DNA of 5,919 nucleotides from Planctomycetaceae bacterium (GTDB lineage: Bacteria; Planctomycetota; Planctomycetia; Pirellulales; Thermoguttaceae): NCBI GenBank assembly GCA_031282385.1, contig JAITDV010000132.1, positions 1 to 5,919 of the forward strand. Direction: 5' to 3'. The stretch's first letter is position 1; the number at the start of each line of letters is the position of its first letter. The position numbers were made by a program, and so were the translations under genes. The notes beneath the pieces are model-generated. The model saw nothing but the letters and a program-made list of their open reading frames with translations, made no database searches and had not been told where the DNA came from. Positions 1-5,919 of the stretch are shown here, piece after piece.

Positions 1-60
1 AATAGGTCAAATAATATTTTTACATGGCTACATGTTTTCATACAAAATTAGACGCTACTA

Positions 61-72
61 TTGTAAAGTATA
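61..72. repeat. 12-bp direct repeat, copy 1
   Basis: The sequence TTGTAAAGTATA occurs here and again, exactly, at 265-276. The similarity continues weakly past the core: two mismatched bases, then CTTA in both copies. The two copies flank about 190 bp that contain the palindrome at 153-180. They could be the edges of a small inserted element or a duplicated binding site; in AT-rich noncoding DNA, chance is also possible. Confidence 0.4.
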
Positions 73-152
73 GACTTACGTCAAATTTTCTATAGATTTC
101 ATAAGGAACTTCGGTTTAAAATTCGATTGCGTTTTTCATGTTTAAAAATACC

Positions 153-180
153 GTAGAGACACAATGCGTTGCGTCTCTGC
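153..180 (-). terminator. 28-bp palindrome, possible terminator of the oxidase gene
   Basis: The arms GTAGAGACACAA and TTGCGTCTCTGC pair over 12 positions, with one A-C mismatch and one G-T wobble, around the 4-base loop TGCG. Read on the minus strand, the hairpin lies about 110 bases past the stop codon of the oxidase gene and is followed by GGTATTTTT, so it resembles an intrinsic terminator for leftward transcription. The plus-strand side has no T tract. The GAGACGCAAT...GTCTC theme also resembles dispersed palindromes I recall from several bacterial genomes, so it may be a repeat that happens to serve as a terminator. Confidence 0.45.
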
Positions 181-264
181 ATTCCAATAGGTAAGCGTAA
201 TCAGGCAACGATAAATGAAATTTAAATATGAGCAACAGCAGTTTAAAACAACCCATTTGTAATC

Positions 265-276
265 TTGTAAAGTATA
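265..276. repeat. 12-bp direct repeat, copy 2
   Basis: Exact second copy of TTGTAAAGTATA, starting 204 bp after the first. It lies about 13 bases past the stop codon of the oxidase gene (read leftward), so the block it bounds with copy 1 begins almost directly after that gene. Confidence 0.4.
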
Positions 277-289
277 ATCTTATCTTCCG

Positions 290-3200
290 CTACCAATCAT
301 TGTCGTTAATGAGTTTGTATGCTGCGGCAATTAGAGTAATTGGGTGGAGAATTTTTTTGTTTGTACTCTGTTCAAGTTGGAGTTTACATGCCATGCAATC
401 AGTTGCCCCGATGTCTATATCAACTGCCCGTAATTCTTTGGCAAGTGGTAAACCAATTTGCATACTACGATGATAATTTCTGATTTTCAATCCAAACGTT
501 CCCGCCATGCCGCAACAACCGCGCTCAATTCTTCGCACTTCCAATTCAGGAATCAATCGTAAAATATTTTCCGCAGGCGTTGGTAAATCTACCCTTCCAA
601 CCGAATTCACAATCGCACGGCACGGCGCATGATAACCAACCGTTAAATGAATCGCCCTAAAATCCAAATTCAATTTACCCGCTTGATGTACTTGAAACAA
701 AAAATCACAAAAATCAATAACATTAGACGACACCATTAAAGCATCAATATCGTCCGCCACATACTTGTATTCTCTTGCAATACACGAAGCCGTCGCCGGT
801 TCCAACGCAACGATACGATAACCTTGCCGAATTAAATCCGCTAACAACAAAATATTGTGCCTTGCTAATCGTTCCGCACGATCCCTGTCTCCAAGCGAAA
901 ACGATATTATTCCCGACGCACGTTGCCGTAACGGAATATAAACATTAAATCCGTTGTACTCCAAAATCCGAACCGCTAACTCCGCTAACCGCACACCAAA
1001 ATAATTCAAATACGTGTCAACAAAAATCGCAACTTTACAACTCTCCGATAATTTTTCATCGTCTGAAATATCACTTACAACTATGTTTTTTGATCTCGCC
1101 GTTCTTGTTTCCTTGCCGGAGTCCGAAAAACTATGCGGTACAATATTGGTTAAACGAGTTGTCCATTTAAGCCGTGTCAGAAAAGATAATTTACCAATCA
1201 TCGGTAAATTTCTGCCTTGCGGAATCTGCAATAATTTTTCCATTAACCATCGACTTACACTATTCGACGTCAACCAATTCACCAGACAACTAAACAACGC
1301 CGTAATACGCAAAACAAAATCTAATCTCGAAAAAAATAAATCTTCCAACGATAACCCCGCCGCCGCCGCATGGCAACCTTTACAAGTAAATACAAGTTGC
1401 GACACATCCACTGCCGCAGGACATTCAACCGCACACATCTTACAGTGCAGGCAAAAATCAGCGATTTCACTCACACGCTCCACCGTCAATACATGAAGAT
1501 CAATCTCGCCTTCAAGCAGCCCGCGTAACAAATTCGCCTTGCTGCGCGGCGCAGCATCCTCGTCAGGATGACGACGAAAAATCGGACACATCCGAACATG
1601 ACGATCAAGCCGTAAACAATCACCACAACCATTGCAAAGATACGCCGGCTCAAAAAAACGCTCCGGTTCCCATTTAAGTTGCAATTCAAGTTGATCTCCA
1701 ATCTCAGTGTCATTAATTTTCGTTACAATATTTTTCGACTCCAGCAACTCTACTCCGCTATCATTTTTTGCCCCATTCAACTCAACTTTATTTGAGTCAT
1801 TTTGTCCGTTGTTATTTTCGGGCAATTTATCCGCCGTTTCGGAACCGCGTTGTTGTGCTTCAAGCAAAAATAATCCACTCAAATTATCTTCAATATTAAA
1901 CACCGTCGTATCCGCCCGCGCCGGATGCTCCGAACCGCGTAAATTAATTCCGCTGCGAATACGTTGCGTCCAGATTTCGTTGTCAGGAATTATTTTGCCA
2001 GGATTGAGAATATTATTCGGATCAAAAATATTCTTGATTCGGACAAATATCGGCATCAATGACGGATATTGTTGCGGCAGGAACGCAGATTTCAAATAAC
2101 CATCGCCATAATCCGAACTAATACTGCCGCCAAATTCAATAACAACAGAATAAATATCAATTGCCAATGTCCGTAATTGTTGTACAAAATTCGAATGCGA
2201 TAAATCAACTATCGGCGTTATTCTCAAATGACCTTGCCCAACATGACCCGATAACGATACAGTAATTTCATGACGTTTTAGTAAATTAAGAATTGTCGGA
2301 ATAAATTCGTGAATTATCGTTACAGGAATTGCAATGTCGTCAAAAACCGGAAGCGGCTGCTGCGATTGACGCATCTGAAACAACACAAGCGAACCGCGAT
2401 GTATAAACTCATCAAATAACACAAATTGCTCCGGCGTTTCAATACAAAACGTTTTTTTGCACAACAACTCTTTTTCCAATACATTTTCCAACAACTGCGT
2501 CATTTGACTGTTAATCTTAACCGAATCCATCGGCGCCGAAACATCACCGGCATCAAGCTCAACCAACAACGCCGCCTCACTGTCCGTCGATAAAATATCA
2601 CGAAAATGCGGCTTCCATTCAAGAGACATATTTAGTTGCCGCCGATCAAATAATTCGCAAAGTATCGGATTGAATTTTTGAATTACCGCAATCGCCTTCG
2701 CAACTTTCTCAAGCGAATCAAAAAACAAAACCGCACCCGCACGCCGCATCGGAATAGAAACCGTCCGCAACTTCGCCTCAACTATCAAACCAAGCGTTCC
2801 CTCACTGCCGCAAATCAAACGCGAAATATCAACTTGATTACCTTGCAAACCTTTCAATACATCATTAACCGCATAACCCGCCGAATTAATCGCTGGTAAA
2901 AAATTCATTGAACGAATCTCATCAAACGCCGGATTAAGTACACGATAAATCTCATCCGCAAGCGTATGTTCCTTGCCCAATATCAGACTTCGAGCAAACG
3001 CAATACCGCGTGCAAGATTATTATCTTTCAATTTTGATTTGTCTGAATCAAACGGAATATTTGAAATAGAATCAGGATCAATCGCTTTAGGCAAATCATT
3101 ACGATCAAGTTTCAAAACTGTACCGTTTGCCATTACAACCTTCAATCCGCAAAGATGATCACTTGGAAATCCATACCGCAACCAATTTATGCCTGCACCA

Positions 3201-3646
3201 TTTCTTGCAAGTATTCCGCCGATAGTTGCTGTCGGTTCAAAACCGGAAACAGGACCAAATATCCGGTTTTGAATTCGTGAAAGTAATTCGTTGAGACGAT
3301 AGCGGACAATGCCAGGCTGAACAACAACATAGTCATGCCCAAGCGATACAATTTGCCTCATAAATCGGCTAAAATCAAGAATGATTCCCGTGCCTGTTGC
3401 TCCGCCGCATTTTCCTGTTCCTGCGCCGCGGGCATGTAAAGAAATCCCGCGTTCCGCCGCATACTTCGTACAAGCAACTACATCATCAATATCACGCGGA
3501 TAAACTATTCCTTGAGGTTTACTTTGAAGCAGACCGGCATCGGTCGAGTAAAGTTGAAGAGTAACTTCGTCGCAACGAATTTCACCTTTTATCAACCCGC
3601 GAATATCATCCCGTAATCGCTCTTGTGTATGCGTAAGATAAAGCAT
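290..3646 (-). CDS. FAD-linked oxidase fused to iron-sulfur (GlpC/CCG) module
   Basis: A single polypeptide of 1118 residues with stop TAG, probably a cytoplasmic or membrane-associated 2-hydroxy acid dehydrogenase of the GlcD/YdiJ type that feeds electrons towards quinone. The FAD-binding half covers about residues 40-290 (HARGAGTG at 71-78, TATIGGILARNGAG at 139-152, CGSEGTLG at 279-286). The FAD-oxidase C-terminal half runs to about 552 (GHVGQGH at 467-473, GGSIS at 506-510, IFDPNNILNPGKI at 540-552). A long acidic, Asn-rich linker (about 571-655) follows. Two [4Fe-4S] motifs come next: Cys671/674/677/687 and Cys732/735/738/742. The first cysteine-rich domain (about 870-960) lacks its CCG. 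The second keeps HAPC (1006-1009), CCGMAG (1044-1049) and CMAC (1084-1087). E. coli YdiJ, about 1018 residues, has the same layout. The start ATG has no Shine-Dalgarno sequence, but similarity to the family begins within the first ten residues. The substrate is not certain, because active-site motifs differ from the usual ones. Confidence 0.93.
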   Translation of the reverse strand: MLYLTHTQERLRDDIRGLIKGEIRCDEVTLQLYSTDAGLLQSKPQGIVYPRDIDDVVACTKYAAERGISLHARGAGTGKCGGATGTGIILDFSRFMRQIVSLGHDYVVVQPGIVRYRLNELLSRIQNRIFGPVSGFEPTATIGGILARNGAGINWLRYGFPSDHLCGLKVVMANGTVLKLDRNDLPKAIDPDSISNIPFDSDKSKLKDNNLARGIAFARSLILGKEHTLADEIYRVLNPAFDEIRSMNFLPAINSAGYAVNDVLKGLQGNQVDISRLICGSEGTLGLIVEAKLRTVSIPMRRAGAVLFFDSLEKVAKAIAVIQKFNPILCELFDRRQLNMSLEWKPHFRDILSTDSEAALLVELDAGDVSAPMDSVKINSQMTQLLENVLEKELLCKKTFCIETPEQFVLFDEFIHRGSLVLFQMRQSQQPLPVFDDIAIPVTIIHEFIPTILNLLKRHEITVSLSGHVGQGHLRITPIVDLSHSNFVQQLRTLAIDIYSVVIEFGGSISSDYGDGYLKSAFLPQQYPSLMPIFVRIKNIFDPNNILNPGKIIPDNEIWTQRIRSGINLRGSEHPARADTTVFNIEDNLSGLFLLEAQQRGSETADKLPENNNGQNDSNKVELNGAKNDSGVELLESKNIVTKINDTEIGDQLELQLKWEPERFFEPAYLCNGCGDCLRLDRHVRMCPIFRRHPDEDAAPRSKANLLRGLLEGEIDLHVLTVERVSEIADFCLHCKMCAVECPAAVDVSQLVFTCKGCHAAAAGLSLEDLFFSRLDFVLRITALFSCLVNWLTSNSVSRWLMEKLLQIPQGRNLPMIGKLSFLTRLKWTTRLTNIVPHSFSDSGKETRTARSKNIVVSDISDDEKLSESCKVAIFVDTYLNYFGVRLAELAVRILEYNGFNVYIPLRQRASGIISFSLGDRDRAERLARHNILLLADLIRQGYRIVALEPATASCIAREYKYVADDIDALMVSSNVIDFCDFLFQVHQAGKLNLDFRAIHLTVGYHAPCRAIVNSVGRVDLPTPAENILRLIPELEVRRIERGCCGMAGTFGLKIRNYHRSMQIGLPLAKELRAVDIDIGATDCMACKLQLEQSTNKKILHPITLIAAAYKLINDNDW

Positions 3647-3670
3647 AAATTTTTTAAAATCGGCATTAGG

Positions 3671-3691
3671 TATTCGGAATATTATCGAATA
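3671..3691. promoter_or_regulatory. Dyad TATTCG-N9-CGAATA in the oxidase leader
   Basis: Perfect 6-bp inverted repeat arms TATTCG (3671-3676) and CGAATA (3686-3691) are separated by 9 AT-rich bases. The dyad sits 25-45 bases upstream of the oxidase start codon and just downstream of the candidate promoter, where a repressor would block transcription. Its size would fit a dimeric regulator, but no regulator gene is in the window and chance is a real alternative in AT-rich sequence. Confidence 0.25.
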
Positions 3692-3696
3692 ATTTC

Positions 3697-3723
3697 AATA
3701 TAAAAGACAAATAAAATTGTGAA
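3697..3723 (-). promoter_or_regulatory. Candidate sigma-70-type promoter of the oxidase gene
   Basis: On the minus strand, TTCACA (3718-3723; 5 of 6 matches to TTGACA) is followed after 15 bases by TATATT (3697-3702; 5 of 6 matches to TATAAT). The spacing is shorter than the optimal 17, and TATATT-like strings are common in such AT-rich DNA. The position, about 50 bases upstream of the start codon, is reasonable. Confidence 0.25.
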
Positions 3724-3857
3724 AGAAAAAAGGTTTTCGCCACAAAGTTGACGCGGATTATATAAAAAACAATCATTCAAAACACTCAAACACCACACCA
3801 AATTATAGTACGAATAATATACTAAAAGTTTAACAAACACAATAAACAAATTAAACA

Positions 3858-4799
3858 ATGTTGCAAGGACATACTTATACATCCGCCATTTTCCCCGACA
3901 ATCAAAAAACACACAAGCCTATTCCGTTGGAAAGCCGTCGATACATCGGTAGTAAGACCAAACTAACTGATTGGATTATGCGGCTCATTGACGAAAATAC
4001 CGAAAATATCCAAACGTTCACCGATATTTTTTGCCGGAACTGCTTGCGTTTCTAACCGAGCATTGCAAAAGTATAATCGTGTAATTATCAACGACTCGCT
4101 ACTTTCAAATAATGTTATTTACAACGGTTTTTGGGCAACAAGACAATGGAACAAAGACAAATTAAACGAAATCATAACTTATTATAATGCTCTTGACGCT
4201 AATGTTATTAACGAAAATTATTTTTCTAAAAATTTCGGCGGAAAGTTTTTTGAACACAATATTGCTAAACTCATCGGATATATTTGTCAAGACATTGAGG
4301 ACATGAAATTTGAGTTGACCGAAAAGGAATATAATATCCTGCTTGCAACATTGATTTACAATATTGATCGGTTAACCAATACTGTTGGGCATTTTGATGC
4401 GTATATCAAAAAGCCGATAAAAAACAGCCGTTGCAATTACGGTTAATAGATGCGCAAGAATTTAGCAATGTTACAATACACCGGCAAGACGCTAACCAAC
4501 TCGCAAGAGAAATTACATCTGATTTAGTTTATATTGATCCTCCGTATAATTCTCGGCAATATAATCGGTTTTACCATCTTTATGAAACATTGGTGAAATG
4601 GGATCATCCCAAACTTTACGGAACCGCGTTAAAATGTATCATTGAAAAGTGCGGCGATACGCAAATTTTTGATTGCCCCCATCGTTTTTTTAACTCCGGC
4701 AAAACCGAATTCTATAATCACAAAGAATTTTTATTTATTACTAAAGTTGATGAAACAAAAAAAAATATATCGTTCACCTCTCTTCTATGTAGGCGATAA
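3858..4799 (+). pseudogene. Broken D12-class N6-adenine DNA methyltransferase (first of pair)
   Basis: The intact ancestor would transfer a methyl group from S-adenosylmethionine to adenine in a specific DNA site. Reading across frames restores the family motifs in order: RRYIGSKTKL near the N-terminus, the AdoMet-binding motif TDIFAGTACVS (about 4018-4050) and the catalytic IDPPYNSRQY (DPPY at 4536-4547). The C-terminal signature HRFFNSGKTE...HKEFLFITKV follows. Three lesions are visible. One T too many in the T6 run 4027-4032 shifts the frame before AGTACVS. One A too few in the run 4419-4424 restores the original frame. At about 4634/4635 the sequence jumps in frame from LYGTALK to the C-terminal signature, skipping what I estimate as 50-70 residues that relatives carry. 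The ATG start at 3858 has no Shine-Dalgarno sequence. Family assignment is firm; the DNA target is unknown. Confidence 0.85.
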
Positions 4800-5561
4800 A
4801 TATAAACTCGTCAGAGAAATAAAAAACATTTTCCCAAAAACATCAAGCGGTTTATTGAACCGTTTGTAGGCGGAGGAACGGTTTATCTTAACGTCAGTGC
4901 TGATGAGTATATTCTAAATGACATTGACCAAAACGTTATTGATTTGCATCGTTTTTTGTGTTCTTATACAGGGAGTGAAAATGATTTTTATAAACTAATA
5001 TTTTCAATTATTCACAAATATCAATTATCGTTTTCTTACCAAATCGATAATATCACGTCGGAATTAAAACAAAAATACAAGAAAACGTGTTTTGCTCATT
5101 TTAATAAAGAAAATTTTGATCCTTTGAAAAAACATTACAATCAAGCGGCAAAGAAAAATATTGCGGAGTTGTATGTTCTTTTAATTTACGGGTTTAATCG
5201 GATGTTGCGGTTTACTCAACGGGGCAATTTTAATATTCCGGTTGGTAATGTTGATTTTAATGCAAACACATATAACGCGTTACCCGCGTACTTTCGACTA
5301 AACGCAGAGAAACGAACAATATGGCATAATCAAGATTTTCGAGAGTTTATTGCAACACTTGATTTTCGGGAGGGTGATTTTGTTTATTTAGACCCTCCAT
5401 ATCTTATCACTTTTAGTGAGTATAACAAATTATGGAATGGGCAAGCAGAGGAAGACTTGTTGCAAGTTTTGGATGAGTTAAATGAAATGAATGTACCGTT
5501 TGCCGTATCAAATGTAACCAACTATAAAATTGTCCCTGAAAAAGTCTTTTTGTTGTTTTAA
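4750..5561 (+). pseudogene. Broken D12-class N6-adenine DNA methyltransferase (second of pair)
   Basis: This is a second, different adenine methyltransferase of the Dam/M.DpnII-like class. The ATG at 4750 lies inside the end of the first gene, overlapping it by 50 bases, and leads straight into the N-terminal motif RSPLFYVGDKYKL, which is why I chose it. A missing A in the A5 run 4836-4840 ends that frame at 4869. With one base restored, the protein continues through the AdoMet motif IEPFVGGGTVYLN and NDIDQNVIDLH, then GFNRMLRF and NIPVGNVDF, to the catalytic YLDPPYLITFSEYNKLW (DPPY at 5391-5402) and VSNVTNYK. From about 5529 similarity stops and an unrelated short tail reaches a TAA, so the C-terminal part (perhaps 50 residues) is gone. 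The restored length is about 270 residues. The overlap implies translation coupled to the first gene. Catalytic activity is unlikely unless the frameshift is a sequencing error. Confidence 0.85.
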
Positions 5562-5671
5562 TAGTAGCCAACTTGTTCGCGGCGAGTTCGTTTGAGCATC
5601 GGAATGGGTACTCCTTGTCAATTAATTTTGATAATAGACCTTTTCGTTAACCTGTAGGAGACCACCCCTGA
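5562..5671. other. Unassigned spacer after the methyltransferases
   Basis: About 110 bases between the truncated second methyltransferase and the repeat region. No reading frame resembles the missing methyltransferase C-terminus or a restriction enzyme, and I see no tRNA or clear terminator. It may hold the breakpoint of the rearrangement that removed the end of the gene. Confidence 0.5.
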
Positions 5672-5688
5672 CCCCTCCGAAGGAGGGG
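5672..5688. repeat. GC-rich perfect hairpin at the head of the array
   Basis: CCCCTCC (5672-5678) and GGAGGGG (5682-5688) pair perfectly over 7 bp around the loop GAA. No T tract follows on either strand, so it is not a standard terminator. The CCTCC/GGAGG core is the same as in the array units that follow, so it probably shares their origin. The preceding ACCCCTGACCCCTCC resembles GC-rich dispersed repeats I recall from other AT-rich bacterial genomes. Confidence 0.65.
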
Positions 5689-5919
5689 AATAATTCGTCT
5701 CCCTCGGAGGCGTCTTCTTATTCCCCTCCTTCGAAGACATCTTCTTATTCCCCTCCCTCAGAGACGTATTCTTATTCCCTTCACTCGGAGACATCTTCTT
5801 ATTCCCCTCCCTCGGAGGCATCTTCTTATTCCCCTCCTTCGGAGGCATCTTCTTATTCCCCTCCTTCGGAGGCATCTTCTTATTCCCCTCCCTCGGAGAC
5901 ATCTTCTTATTCCCCTCCC
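5688..5919. repeat. Tandem array of a 27-bp unit, cut by the window end
   Basis: TTCTTATTCCC begins at 5715, 5742, 5769, 5796, 5823, 5850, 5877 and 5904, a strict 27-bp period without any insertion or deletion. The last copy is cut at the window edge. A more diverged copy precedes them at 5688-5714 (about 20 of 27 matches). Differences are substitutions at a few positions, mainly in the GGAG(G/A)CATC part. The units at 5823 and 5850 are identical, so the array is most uniform in its interior and eroded on the left. Most units carry a small CCTCC-YTC-GGAGG hairpin. The plus strand is strongly pyrimidine-rich. Five of the six frames are open across the consensus unit, so an open frame here is not evidence for a protein. 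Confidence 0.92.

Larger units (their letters stand above)
3647..3857. other. Divergent intergenic region
   Basis: These 211 very AT-rich bases separate the leftward oxidase gene from the rightward methyltransferase remnants, so both promoters should lie here. It holds the dyad and candidate promoter for the oxidase, plus an isolated TATACT at 3818-3823 that could be a -10 box for the methyltransferases, although no good -35 lies 16-18 bases upstream. I see no RNA gene. An open minus-strand frame at 3682-3912 encodes only hydrophobic residues expected from AT-rich DNA and is not called as a gene. Confidence 0.6.

Noticed and set aside
228..473. Plus-strand open frame across the oxidase 3' end
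   Set aside because: It is mostly antisense to a conserved part of the oxidase and shows no domain or ribosome binding site. The same holds for the antisense frames at 1014-1496, 1707-2099, 2678-2899 and 2973-3158, and for the out-of-frame minus-strand one at 1486-1713.
3682..3912. Minus-strand 76-residue hydrophobic open frame
   Set aside because: It overlaps the candidate oxidase promoter and the start of the methyltransferase. Its Phe/Leu/Tyr-rich content is what AT-rich noncoding DNA gives.
4018..4040. Programmed ribosomal frameshifting at the T6 run
   Set aside because: There is no clear slippery heptamer with a following structured stimulator, and the other lesions would still disable the protein.
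4642..4749. Earlier start for the second methyltransferase
   Set aside because: The 36 residues before the ATG at 4750 are a frame shadow of the first methyltransferase C-terminus; family similarity begins just after 4750.
4018..4869. Phase variation by homopolymer slippage
   Set aside because: The tracts are only five or six bases long, three separate shifts would have to be corrected at once, and the internal deletion and lost C-terminus would remain.
5618..5902. Minus-strand open frame encoding MPPKEGNKK repeats
   Set aside because: The consensus 27-bp unit is open in five of six frames, so openness is expected from the repeat itself. The frame also runs off the window, and its non-repeat tail matches no family I know.
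5688..5919. CRISPR array
   Set aside because: The 27-bp units are directly contiguous, with no unique spacers between them and no cas gene nearby.

Overview
The window looks like bacterial chromosome of moderate to low GC. The main clue to origin is the large leftward gene at 290-3646: an FAD-linked oxidase fused to a GlpC-type iron-sulfur module, whose sequence style (for example the HVGQG motif, the CNGCGDC cluster and a first cysteine-rich domain lacking its CCG) reminds me of planctomycete proteins. That lineage call is from memory of the family and is tentative. Neither this gene nor the rightward genes has an obvious Shine-Dalgarno sequence.

Layout. Positions 1-289 are noncoding, downstream of the oxidase gene. 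They hold a 28-bp near-perfect palindrome (153-180) that may end leftward transcription, and a 12-bp direct repeat on either side of it (61-72 and 265-276). Positions 290-3646 (minus strand) are one intact 1118-residue gene. Positions 3647-3857 are a divergent intergenic region with a candidate promoter and a small dyad in the oxidase leader. Positions 3858-5561 (plus strand) hold two overlapping, broken D12-class adenine DNA methyltransferase genes. Positions 5562-5671 show nothing recognisable. From 5672 to the window edge there is a GC-rich hairpin and then a tandem array of a 27-bp unit at exact 27-bp spacing, which runs off the end.

How the parts relate. The oxidase gene is probably a stand-alone metabolic gene: it oxidises a 2-hydroxy acid (lactate or 2-hydroxyglutarate type) at FAD and passes electrons through two [4Fe-4S] clusters and a CCG domain. 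The methyltransferase pair looks like the modification half of an acquired restriction-modification system with an asymmetric target, now decaying. It has three single-base frameshifts, an in-frame internal deletion and a lost C-terminus, and no restriction gene is visible. The neighbouring 3.4-kb reading frame crosses several 7-base homopolymers without a break, which argues that the damage is biological rather than poor base calling. I found no convincing new system; the decay pattern, the altered oxidase active-site motifs and the repeat array deserve a second look.
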